Origin: Paracoccaceae bacterium
Lineage (GTDB): Bacteria > Pseudomonadota > Alphaproteobacteria > Rhodobacterales > Rhodobacteraceae
Length of the DNA stretch: 64,000 nucleotides
Assembly (NCBI GenBank): GCA_026706985.1
Contig: JAPOXR010000049.1
Location: 1-64,000, forward strand
Direction of reading: 5' to 3'
The notes below the pieces were generated by a model. That model ran no database searches. It was not told the DNA's origin and worked only from the letters and a program-made list of their open reading frames with translations. Each line of letters begins with the position of its first letter. Positions within the stretch are counted from its first letter, which is position 1. This document shows positions 56,438 through 64,000 of this stretch, one piece after another. A program made the position numbers and the translations under genes.

Positions 56438-57877
56438 ATGATTGAAAAACGACAATTCTATATCGATGGAAGCTGGGTTGACCCGGCCCGGGGAAATGAT
56501 TTCAAAGTGATCAATCCCGCCACAGAGGAACAATGTGGGGTGATTTGTCTCGGGTCCGCCGTCGATACGGACCGCGCCGTGGCCGCCGCCAACCGCAGTT
56601 TTCCGGATTGGTCATCCCGCGCATTGGAAGAGCGGCTGGAGCTGGTTCGGAAAATCGCCGCTATTTATGAGTCGCGGGCCGATGAAATGGCGGCTGCGAT
56701 AAGCCTCGAAATGGGTGCGCCGATTGATTTCGCGAAATCACGTCAGGTTCCCGCGGGCCTGAGACATATCCACAATTTCCTGCGTGCGGCACAGCAGTTT
56801 GAATTTATCCGCCCACTCGGCCCACATGCGCCGAACGACCGTATTCTTCTGCAGCCAATCGGTGTCTGTGGTCTCATCACGCCTTGGAACTGGCCGATGA
56901 ACCAAGTCACATTGAAAGTGATTCCGGCTCTCATCACCGGGTGTGCGATGGTTTTGAAGCCCTCTGAAATCGCGCCCCTGTCTTCGCTGCTTTTCGCTGA
57001 ATTCATCGATCAGGCAGGCGTTCCCGCGGGGGTATTCAATCTTGTGAATGGTGATGGAGCCGGTGTCGGAACGGAACTTTCAGGACATGTGGATGTGCAG
57101 ATGATTTCATTCACCGGGTCCACCCGGGCTGGCATAGCGATTTCCAAGAATGCGGCGGACAGTTTGAAACGCGTCCAGTTGGAACTCGGTGGCAAGGGCG
57201 CGAATATCATTTTCGCCGATGCCGATGCCGATGCGGTCAAGCGCGGCACCCTGCATTGTTTCGGAAATACCGGCCAGTCGTGCAACGCGCCGTCGCGGAT
57301 GCTGGTGCAGTCGGAAATTTATGAGGCCGCTGTCAGTTGTGCCGCCGGGGCAGCACAGTCGCAGGCCGTCGGGCTTCCGGAACAGTTGGGCAGGCATATC
57401 GGGCCTGCTGTCAGTGAAGCGCAATTTGATAAGATTCAGCAGCTGATTCAGACCGGCATCGACGAGGGGGCGAGATTGGTCGCCGGTGGCCCGGGGCGGC
57501 CGATGGGATTGAACCGGGGATATTTTGTGCGCCCGACGGTATTCGCCGATGTGGAAAACGGTATGACCATTGCGAGCGAAGAGATTTTCGGCCCGGTGCT
57601 TTCGATCACGCGGTTTGAAACCGAAGATGAAGCGATTCGCATTGCCAATGACACACCTTACGGATTGACCAATTATGTGCAGAGTTCGGATGCTGAACGC
57701 CGGAAACGGGTGGCGGGACAGCTCCGCTCCGGCATGGTGGAAATGAATGGCCGGCCAAGAGGCGCCGGCAGCCCGTTCGGCGGCATGAAAGCGTCCGGCA
57801 ACGGGCGCGAAGGTGGAATCTGGGGGATTGAGGAATTTCTGGAGGTGAAGGCGGTAAGCGGCTGGCCGGACGAGTGA
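56438..57877 (+). CDS. NAD(P)-dependent aldehyde dehydrogenase
   Basis: 479 residues from ATG 56438 (MIEKRQFYIDGSWV); ATG 56408 is also open. ALDH superfamily. Seen: PIGVCGLITPWNWPMNQVTLKV, cofactor loop SFTGSTRAGIAI, catalytic Glu in QLELGGKGANIIF, nucleophile Cys in FGNTGQSCNAPSRMLV, and EEIFGPVLSITRF. Substrate unknown. It begins a rightward run that continues 4 bp later with the DUF2182 gene, and is divergent from the autotransporter across about 200 bp. Confidence 0.92.
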   Translation: MIEKRQFYIDGSWVDPARGNDFKVINPATEEQCGVICLGSAVDTDRAVAAANRSFPDWSSRALEERLELVRKIAAIYESRADEMAAAISLEMGAPIDFAKSRQVPAGLRHIHNFLRAAQQFEFIRPLGPHAPNDRILLQPIGVCGLITPWNWPMNQVTLKVIPALITGCAMVLKPSEIAPLSSLLFAEFIDQAGVPAGVFNLVNGDGAGVGTELSGHVDVQMISFTGSTRAGIAISKNAADSLKRVQLELGGKGANIIFADADADAVKRGTLHCFGNTGQSCNAPSRMLVQSEIYEAAVSCAAGAAQSQAVGLPEQLGRHIGPAVSEAQFDKIQQLIQTGIDEGARLVAGGPGRPMGLNRGYFVRPTVFADVENGMTIASEEIFGPVLSITRFETEDEAIRIANDTPYGLTNYVQSSDAERRKRVAGQLRSGMVEMNGRPRGAGSPFGGMKASGNGREGGIWGIEEFLEVKAVSGWPDE

Positions 57878-57881
57878 GAAA

Positions 57882-58667
57882 ATGATCGGGCGCCATTGGG
57901 AGAGTAGTCAGGTTCAGTCAGGCTGGATGTCCGGTTGGCATTGGCTGCTATTCTATGGCTTGGTATTGGCTGCCTGGGCCGGTCTGTTTGCGCTGACTCT
58001 GCCTGTGCCGGAATGGCGCAATCTCGGACTCTATGGCTGGGATTTGCTGACTGCCCTGTGTCAGGTTGATCCGTCCGAAGCCGGGTTTCTGCCACTTTTA
58101 TGGATGTGGTTGCTGATGTCGGCGGCGATGATGCTTCCCACCTTCGTATCCACACTCACAGTGTATGAGGATTTGCGCATTGCAGGTGCGGGAAGCCGGG
58201 CGGGTTTTGCCGCCTTGATTGTCGGCTACTTGGCGGTCTGGTCGGTTTATTCCGTGGCGGCGGCGGGGTTGCAGCTGGCATTGGTTCCATTGCAAGGGGA
58301 CGGGGAAATCGATTCCCGGATTTCGGGTGCTGTTTTTCTAGCCTGCGTCGGGCTGTATCAGTTCAGCCCGTTGAAAGCGGCCTGCCTGTCCCGGTGCCGT
58401 AACCCGTTGGCCGTGTTTATGGCGAATTGGAATGACAGTCGGTTCAGGGAGTTGTGGACCGGCATTCGATTTGGTGCGGTTTGTCTGGGTTGTTGCTGGT
58501 TATTGATGGGGTTTGCTCTGGTCGGTGGAATGGCTGGTCTGGTGTGGATGGGACTTGCCACTCTGGTCATGGCGGTGGAAAAACTGCCCTCGGCAGGCCG
58601 GTTTGTCTCGACCCCGCTTGGAATTCTGGCTCTGTTCGGGGCGGTTGTATCCGGCCTGGCGATATGA
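57882..58667 (+). CDS. DUF2182 integral membrane protein
   Basis: 261 residues with six to seven hydrophobic segments. DUF2182 (predicted metal-binding membrane protein): WMWLLMSAAMMLPTF, GLYQFSPLKAACLSRCRNPLAVF with the Cys pair, and LCCCWLLMG-like region GCCWLLMGFALVGG. Members frequently neighbour DUF1326 proteins, as here (15-bp gap). Function is not known; metal handling is suggested by the conserved Cys and Met residues. Confidence 0.85.
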   Translation: MIGRHWESSQVQSGWMSGWHWLLFYGLVLAAWAGLFALTLPVPEWRNLGLYGWDLLTALCQVDPSEAGFLPLLWMWLLMSAAMMLPTFVSTLTVYEDLRIAGAGSRAGFAALIVGYLAVWSVYSVAAAGLQLALVPLQGDGEIDSRISGAVFLACVGLYQFSPLKAACLSRCRNPLAVFMANWNDSRFRELWTGIRFGAVCLGCCWLLMGFALVGGMAGLVWMGLATLVMAVEKLPSAGRFVSTPLGILALFGAVVSGLAI

Positions 58668-58682
58668 CGGAAAGGAACGGTT

Positions 58683-59384
58683 ATGGCTGAGAGGGCAAAA
58701 CGGACCCGCGTGCGATTGGCGGCGAAGATCGACAATCGTCATGCGGCGGCGGAAAAATCGGACCGCGGAATGGTGCCTTGGCATGTGCGCGGGGAGTTGA
58801 TCCTGAATTGCAATTGCACGGTCTTTTGCCCCTGCGTGGTCAGCCTCGGGCGACATCCGCCCACCGAAGGCGTGTGTCAGGCCTGGGCTGGAATCCGCAT
58901 TGATGATGGAAAATACGGCGAAGAGTCGCTGTCAGACCTGAATGTAGGCATGATCCTGGAGATTCCGGGTATGATGGCACGGGGCAATTGGAAGGCGGCC
59001 GCTTACATAGATGACCGCGCCTCGCATAAGGCCCATCACGGTCTGATCCAGATTCTCTCCGGCAAAGCCAAGGGCACGACGGGTCTGTTCAAGCTGCTGG
59101 TCAGCGAGTTTCTCGGCGCTGAGCGGGCCCGTGTCGAGTATGAGAATGACGGCAAGCTGCGCCGGCTGCGTGTGGGGCGCAAAATTCAGGGTGAGGTGAT
59201 TCCGGTGCAGGGAAAAGACCCCGGGCGGGACATCATTGTGGAAAACACAAAATACTGGATGGGTCCTGACATTACCGTGGCGACAGCGACAAAAGGACGG
59301 GTCAGGGCCTTTGGCCGGGTGTGGGATTTTGATGGAAGGTCGGCGGAAATCTGCGCCATCGATTGGCGGGGGCCGGATGTCTGA
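58683..59384 (+). CDS. DUF1326 domain-containing protein
   Basis: 233 residues from ATG 58683 with GGAAAGGAA upstream. After a basic N-terminal 35 residues comes the DUF1326 core, beginning with the conserved Cys-rich LILNCNCTVFCPCVVSLGRHPPTEGVCQAW and continuing with HHGLIQILSGKAKG. CNC/CPC cysteines could bind a metal. No established function; pairs with the DUF2182 membrane protein. Its last 8 bp overlap the dmdA start, so the two are translationally linked. Confidence 0.85.
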   Translation: MAERAKRTRVRLAAKIDNRHAAAEKSDRGMVPWHVRGELILNCNCTVFCPCVVSLGRHPPTEGVCQAWAGIRIDDGKYGEESLSDLNVGMILEIPGMMARGNWKAAAYIDDRASHKAHHGLIQILSGKAKGTTGLFKLLVSEFLGAERARVEYENDGKLRRLRVGRKIQGEVIPVQGKDPGRDIIVENTKYWMGPDITVATATKGRVRAFGRVWDFDGRSAEICAIDWRGPDV

Positions 59385-60504
59385 ACGGCACCTGTACGGT
59401 GGGCTTGAATTTTCGCCGACGACACGGATTCGGCTTTCACCCTTCTGGCCAGGGGTACAGGCCGCCGGTGTCAGTACGGCGTCGATTTACAATCATGTGC
59501 TGTTTCCATGTGTTTTCAGATCGCTGGAGGAAGATTACCGGCACCTGAAGAACCATGTGCAACTGTGGGATGTGTCCTGCCAGCGGCAAGTGGAGCTTTC
59601 GGGGCCGGATGCGGCGCTCTTGGCGAGGATGATTGCGCCACGGGATATCAGCGCACTGGACGTCGGACAATGCTGCTATGTTCCAGCGGTCGACCGCGGG
59701 GGAAAACTGCTGAATGATCCGGTATTGATCAAGCTTGCCGAAGACAGGTTTTGGTTCTCCGTCGCTGACAGCGACCTCATTCTTTTTGCTTCCGGCGTCG
59801 CCGCAGGTGCGGGTCTCGCCGTCCGGGTGCATGAGCCCGATGTTTCGCCGCTTGCCATTCAGGGGCCGAAGGCGGAACAGTTGATGCGGGGGATGTTCGG
59901 TGAAGAAATCTCCGGGCTGAAATTCTTCCGGGGCCGCTATATTGAATTCGACGGGAAGAACCATTTGGTCACGCGCTCGGGCTATTCCAAGCAGGGCGGA
60001 TTTGAAATCTATGTGGAAGGGGCCGAACACGGGATGCCGATCTGGAATGCACTCATGCAGGCTGGAGCCGAGTTTCAGTTGCGCGCCGGCGGGCCGAATT
60101 ACATCGAACGCGTAGAAGGTGGCCTGCTGTCCTATGGCGGCGATATCACCAGTGAACATACCCCGTATGAAGGCGGGCTTGAGGCCTATTGTGACGCCGA
60201 GGCGGCGTTTGACTGTCTCGGGCGGGACGCACTGCTGCGGGAGTTGGAGAGCGGCCCGAAACGGCAAATCCGCTGCCTGACTTTTGCCGGCGGCAAGGTT
60301 CCGCCATGCGATCACAGGTGGGAATTGAGCGTGAATGGGCGTTTTGCCGGACAGGTTTCAGCGGCAGTCTGGTCGCCGGAATTGGGGTTGAATATCGGCA
60401 TCGGCATGGTTGAATCCGAATTCTGGGATGCGGGCAGCGAGCTGTGCGCGGAACTGCCCGGGGAGAGCCGTACGGTGACCGTACAGGCAGAGTTCTTCAA
60501 TTGA
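59377..60504 (+). CDS. dmdA: Dimethylsulfoniopropionate demethylase DmdA (GcvT family)
   Basis: 375 residues from ATG 59377 (MSERHLYGG); the track start is 47 codons too early. GcvT-fold THF-dependent methyltransferase. It has features typical of DmdA rather than GcvT: YNHVLFPCVFRSLEEDYRHLKNHVQLWDVSCQRQVEL, VGQCCYVPAVDRGGKLLNDPVLIKL, SPLAIQGPKAEQLM, RSGYSKQGGFEIYVEG, RAGGPNYIERVEGGLLSYGGDI, and KVPPCDH near the end. DmdA moves a methyl group from DMSP to THF, giving methylmercaptopropionate. The acuI gene directly downstream, as in marine roseobacters, supports the call. Alternative: a related GcvT-like demethylase. Confidence 0.85.
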   Translation: MSERHLYGGLEFSPTTRIRLSPFWPGVQAAGVSTASIYNHVLFPCVFRSLEEDYRHLKNHVQLWDVSCQRQVELSGPDAALLARMIAPRDISALDVGQCCYVPAVDRGGKLLNDPVLIKLAEDRFWFSVADSDLILFASGVAAGAGLAVRVHEPDVSPLAIQGPKAEQLMRGMFGEEISGLKFFRGRYIEFDGKNHLVTRSGYSKQGGFEIYVEGAEHGMPIWNALMQAGAEFQLRAGGPNYIERVEGGLLSYGGDITSEHTPYEGGLEAYCDAEAAFDCLGRDALLRELESGPKRQIRCLTFAGGKVPPCDHRWELSVNGRFAGQVSAAVWSPELGLNIGIGMVESEFWDAGSELCAELPGESRTVTVQAEFFN

Positions 60505-60530
60505 TCGTTGAATTGCACGGAGAAAAGAAA

Positions 60531-61523
60531 ATGGCGTTTCGAGCTTTGGTGGTTGAAAAGGATGAGGCTGGCAAAACCAACACCTCGGTCCGGAACCTGA
60601 ACCGTGATCAGCTGCCCGACGGCAATGTGACCGTATCGGTTGAGTATTCCACCCTGAATTACAAGGACGGGCTGTGCCTCGGCTCCGGCGGTGGGTTGGT
60701 GCGCAATTACCCGCATGTGCCGGGAATCGATTTTGCCGGCACGGTTGAAGAATCCGCGGATAACCGCTTCCAACCCGGCGATCGGGTGGTACTGACAGGC
60801 TGGCGGGTCGGCGAGGCCTGGTGGGGCGGATATGCGGAGAAAGCATGTGTCAAAGCGGATTGGCTGGTGCATCTTCCGCAAGGCATCGACAGCCGGCAGG
60901 CTATGGCAATCGGCACTGCCGGCTTCACTTCGATGCTGGCCATCCAGGAACTCGAAACGCATGGTCTGCATCCGGATGCCGGGCCGGTCCTGGTCACCGG
61001 CGCCGCCGGAGGCGTCGGCTCCGTTGCCACGGCGATTCTGAGTGGCCGCGGCTACAAGGTGACTTCCGTCACGGGACGCCCGGAAGCCGCTGACTATCTC
61101 ACCTCGATCGGTGCCAGCGCGATTCTTGACCGGTCGGAAATCGCCGAGACGGTGAAACGGCCCTTGGAGTCTGAAACCTGGGCCGGCTGTGTGGATGCGG
61201 TCGGGGGTGCGATGCTGGCGCGCGTGCTCGGGCAGATGAAATATGGGAGTTCGGTGGCCGCGGTCGGGCTCGCCGGGGGTGCGGCGCTGCCGGCGACAGT
61301 GATTCCGTTCCTGTTGCGCGGGATAAAATTGCTGGGAATCGACTCCGTGATGCGGCCGACCGAGGATCGGATCGAGGTTTGGTCGCGATTTGCCGCCGAT
61401 CCGGCATTGGAGTTGCTGGATTCAATGATACGGACCGTTTCCCTGGACGAGTTGCCTGAACTTGGCCGCGCCATACTTAAGGGCCAGGTGCAGGGGCGGA
61501 TTGTCGTCGATGTGAGGAAGTGA
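60531..61523 (+). CDS. acuI: Acryloyl-CoA reductase AcuI (YhdH/QOR family)
   Basis: 330 residues from ATG 60531 with GGAG 8 nt upstream; the track start is 29 codons inside dmdA. Zinc-free medium-chain reductase: VEYSTLNYKDGLCLGSGGG, PGIDFAGTVEES, GWRVGEAWWGGYAEKA, NADPH loop VTGAAGGVGSVATAILSGRGYKV. AcuI reduces toxic acryloyl-CoA to propionyl-CoA, relevant in DMSP-degrading marine bacteria. The spacing of 26 bp after dmdA indicates co-transcription. YhdH-type reductases with other substrates cannot be excluded. Confidence 0.88.
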   Translation: MAFRALVVEKDEAGKTNTSVRNLNRDQLPDGNVTVSVEYSTLNYKDGLCLGSGGGLVRNYPHVPGIDFAGTVEESADNRFQPGDRVVLTGWRVGEAWWGGYAEKACVKADWLVHLPQGIDSRQAMAIGTAGFTSMLAIQELETHGLHPDAGPVLVTGAAGGVGSVATAILSGRGYKVTSVTGRPEAADYLTSIGASAILDRSEIAETVKRPLESETWAGCVDAVGGAMLARVLGQMKYGSSVAAVGLAGGAALPATVIPFLLRGIKLLGIDSVMRPTEDRIEVWSRFAADPALELLDSMIRTVSLDELPELGRAILKGQVQGRIVVDVRK

Positions 61524-61565
61524 CTGAGGGATCGGGCCGGCTGATACATGGGTTTGGAGGATCAG

Positions 61566-63728
61566 ATGAATCGTGTTGAACGTTTCGGCTTGCAGGTGGA
61601 TGCCCGGTTTGCCGCCTTTATGGAAAGCGAGGCATTGCCGGGAACGGGTATCGGTGCCGACCGGTTCTGGGAAACTCTTTCCGCTGTCACGCATGAGATG
61701 GGTCCGGAAAATGCGGAGCTGTTGCGCCGCCGGTCCGGAATCCAGTCCCGGATCGATGCATGGCACGTCGACAGGCGGGGGGAGGCATTTGATCCGGCGG
61801 CCTATAGAGGCATGTTGGAAGAGATCGGCTACCTGGTTCCCGAAGGGCCGGATTTCCAGGTCACCACCGACAGGATTGATGCCGAAATCGCATCCATCGC
61901 CGGTCCTCAACTGGTGGTGCCGATCACCAATGCGCGGTTTGCCCTGAATGCGGCGAATGCGCGCTGGAATTCGCTCTATGACGCGCTCTACGGGACCGAT
62001 GCCATCGACGGCGAAATGCCGCCCGCCGGTGGCTATGACCGGGAACGCGGCAGGCGCGTTGTCGAGTGGGCGAAAACCTTCCTCGACGAGGTGTTCCCCC
62101 TGGCTTCAGGCAGCCATGCCGGGGCGGGGCATTACTGCATTGAAGCGGGCATTCTGAAGGTGGTCCCCGTTGACGGGCAGGCGACGGGTCTTCGGCATCC
62201 GGAACAATTCATCGGATACCGGGGTGATTTACCGGATCCGAGTGCCGTCCTGTTGAAGAATAATGGCCTTCACCTCGAAATCCACTTCGACCGGGGGCAT
62301 CCGGTCGGCAAGACAGACCCGGCCGGTGTCGCTGACATATTGATGGAGGCCGCGATTACAACGATCATGGATTGTGAGGATTCGGTTGCGGTTGTGGATG
62401 CCGAGGACAAGACTCTCGCCTATGGCAACTGGCTTGGTCTGATGAAAGGCGACCTGCAGGCACAGGTCACCAAGGGAGACCGGAGCTTTACCCGGAAGCT
62501 GGAAGCGGACCGCCGTTATCTCGACTCCAAGTCCAGACATTTCACGCTCAAGCGCGGCTCGCTTCTGCTGGTGCGCAATGTCGGCCATCTGATGCGCTGC
62601 CCGGTGGTGCTGGACAGTGCCGGGAACGAGATATTCGAGGGGCTTCTGGATGCGGTTTGCACCATCGTCATCGCACTGCATGATGTGAATGGAGCGCGAA
62701 GGAATTCGGCTGAGGGTTCGATCTATGTGGTGAAGCCGAAGCTGCATGGCCCGGAGGAGGCAGCCTTTACCGATCGGCTGTTTCAGCGCGTTGAATCGGC
62801 ATTCGGTCTGGCGGCCAACAGCGTCAAGATCGGCATCATGGATGAAGAACGGCGCACGACCGTCAATCTGAAGGAGTGCATCCGCGCGGCATCGGCACGG
62901 GTGGCCTTTATCAATACCGGTTTCCTGGACCGGACAGGCGATGAGATCCACACCTCGATGGAGGCCGGGCCATTCCTGCGCAAAGCGGATATCAAGCAGG
63001 AGGATTGGATCGCTGCCTACGAAGACTGGAATGTCGATATCGGAATTGCCTGCGGACTGCCCGGCCGGGCGCAGATCGGCAAGGGCATGTGGGCGATGCC
63101 GGACCTGATGCGGGCCATGCTGGAACAGAAAGCCGCGCATCCGCAATCCGGTGCGAATACCGCCTGGGTTCCAAGTCCCACCGCGGCGACGCTGCACGCC
63201 ATCCATTACCACCGGGTGAGCGTCGCTGAGCGCCAACGGGAGTTGATGTCGGCACCCCGCAATACCGGACTCGACAGGATACTGAATATTCCGCTTTCCG
63301 CCGGCCGCAACTGGTCGGAGGCGGAGATTATCGAGGAAGTCGAGAATAACCTGCAGGGCATTCTCGGTTATGTGGTGCGTTGGGTTGACCAGGGCATCGG
63401 ATGTTCCAAGGTGCCGGACATTTCAAATGTGCAATTGATGGAGGACCGTGCGACCTGCAGGATTTCATCACAGCATGTCGCCAATTGGCTGCATCATGGG
63501 GTTGTCGACCGGGAGACGGTGGAGCAGGCCTTGCGCAGAATGGCACGAATCGTCGATGATCAGAATTCCACCGATCCGAACTATGTTCCAATGGCTCCGG
63601 GATTCGACGGCTACGCCTTCAGGGCGGCGAGCGAGCTTGTTTTCGAGGGAAGGCGACAGCCATCCGGCTACACGGAGCCGCTGCTGCATCATTACCGGGC
63701 GAAAGCGAAGGTCTCGGCTGCGGGATGA
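61566..63728 (+). CDS. glcB: Malate synthase G
   Basis: 720 residues from ATG 61566, preceded by GGAGGATC; the track uses an ATG six codons earlier. Condenses glyoxylate and acetyl-CoA to malate. Seen: [21 protein letters not shown], a long TIM barrel, [47 protein letters not shown], and C-terminal [27 protein letters not shown] with the catalytic Asp region. Single-chain isoform G, normal length. Isocitrate lyase is not in the window. Confidence 0.95.
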   Translation: MNRVERFGLQVDARFAAFMESEALPGTGIGADRFWETLSAVTHEMGPENAELLRRRSGIQSRIDAWHVDRRGEAFDPAAYRGMLEEIGYLVPEGPDFQVTTDRIDAEIASIAGPQLVVPITNARFALNAANARWNSLYDALYGTDAIDGEMPPAGGYDRERGRRVVEWAKTFLDEVFPLASGSHAGAGHYCIEAGILKVVPVDGQATGLRHPEQFIGYRGDLPDPSAVLLKNNGLHLEIHFDRGHPVGKTDPAGVADILMEAAITTIMDCEDSVAVVDAEDKTLAYGNWLGLMKGDLQAQVTKGDRSFTRKLEADRRYLDSKSRHFTLKRGSLLLVRNVGHLMRCPVVLDSAGNEIFEGLLDAVCTIVIALHDVNGARRNSAEGSIYVVKPKLHGPEEAAFTDRLFQRVESAFGLAANSVKIGIMDEERRTTVNLKECIRAASARVAFINTGFLDRTGDEIHTSMEAGPFLRKADIKQEDWIAAYEDWNVDIGIACGLPGRAQIGKGMWAMPDLMRAMLEQKAAHPQSGANTAWVPSPTAATLHAIHYHRVSVAERQRELMSAPRNTGLDRILNIPLSAGRNWSEAEIIEEVENNLQGILGYVVRWVDQGIGCSKVPDISNVQLMEDRATCRISSQHVANWLHHGVVDRETVEQALRRMARIVDDQNSTDPNYVPMAPGFDGYAFRAASELVFEGRRQPSGYTEPLLHHYRAKAKVSAAG

Positions 63729-63775
63729 ATTGGTCGGGTAGGGAACAAACCGGAGAGGGGTATACGGAAGCGGCG

Positions 63776-64000
63776 ATGCGGGTTTTCGAAAATCTCCCGG
63801 ATGCGGTTGGAAACACGCCGCTGATCCGGCTCAATGCGGCTTCGGAAGCCACCGGATGCGAGATTCTCGGGAAGGCGGAGTTCCTGAATCCCGGTCAGTC
63901 GGTAAAGGATCGTGCAGCGCTCGGCATCATCCGCGACGCCGAGGAACGCGGGGTCCTGCGGCCCGGTGGTGTGATCGTCGAGGGCACCGCCGGCAATACC
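63776..64000 (+). CDS. cysK: Cysteine synthase A (5' part; runs off the window)
   Basis: First 75 codons. [48 protein letters not shown] holds the PLP lysine in SVKDRA, and VEGTAGNT is the substrate loop (TSGNT in many homologues). O-acetylserine sulfhydrylase, PLP enzyme of sulfur assimilation. ATG 63776 has GGAAG 5 nt upstream; an in-frame ATG at 63725 overlaps the glcB stop as ATGA and would add 17 residues. Confidence 0.9.
   Translation, partial: MRVFENLPDAVGNTPLIRLNAASEATGCEILGKAEFLNPGQSVKDRAALGIIRDAEERGVLRPGGVIVEGTAGNT

Noticed and set aside
62229-63236. 335-aa minus-strand ORF opposite malate synthase G
   Set aside because: Shadow of a conserved gene; composition is antisense-like.

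Overview
The window looks like chromosomal DNA of an alphaproteobacterium, probably aerobic and marine. Evidence: a complete division/cell-wall (dcw) cluster in proteobacterial order, meso-DAP-type MurE, aerobic cobaltochelatase CobS/CobT, a DUF1127 protein, the leftward his block hisB-hisH-hisA-hisF-hisE, and a DMSP demethylase (dmdA) next to acryloyl-CoA reductase (acuI). Genus cannot be fixed from the sequence alone. Starts were chosen from domain boundaries, Shine-Dalgarno sites and stop/start overlaps, so many differ from the ORF track.

Layout. 0.1-4.4 kb (minus): FAD monooxygenase, RraA-like protein and an 816-aa FAD/GcvT-type demethylating dehydrogenase. 4.7-9.7 kb: a GNAT acetyltransferase (plus) meets the leftward his genes, preceded by tRNA-Gly(GCC) and a TerC-family protein. 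9.9-13.8 kb: UvrD/PcrA helicase, DUF1127 protein and Mrp Fe-S carrier ATPase. 14.2-32.8 kb: mraZ-rsmH-ftsL-ftsI-murE-murF-mraY-murD-ftsW-murG-murC-murB-ddl-ftsQ-ftsA-ftsZ, mostly with stop/start overlaps. 35.5-39.0 kb: lpxC, bamD and recN.

The most unusual feature is at 32.8-35.5 kb. The interval between ftsZ and lpxC, which are commonly neighbours, holds about 470 bp without a recognisable gene, a 504-aa ABC/OLD-like AAA ATPase, and a 161-aa partner joined by a GTGA overlap. The partner has a D...E-L-K arrangement resembling a PD-(D/E)XK nuclease core. A third tiny ORF follows through another GTGA overlap. By architecture this resembles two-gene ATPase/nuclease anti-phage systems, but I cannot match it to a named one.

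39-46 kb: Xaa-Pro aminopeptidase, cobT, cobS, a J-domain protein, bolA and gatB. 46.5-47.8 kb is a small accessory patch with damaged toxin-antitoxin genes: an orphan HigA-like antitoxin, then an antitoxin-like gene overlapping a Doc/Fic toxin frame that has no ATG/GTG/TTG start. 47.9-56.2 kb: pepN, a PfkB sugar kinase with a polyol dehydrogenase, a class I glutamine amidotransferase-like hydrolase, and an autotransporter-like outer-membrane protein. 56.4-64 kb (plus): aldehyde dehydrogenase, DUF2182 membrane protein, DUF1326 protein, dmdA, acuI, malate synthase G and the start of cysK. This run links DMSP demethylation and acryloyl-CoA removal with the glyoxylate shunt and sulfur assimilation.
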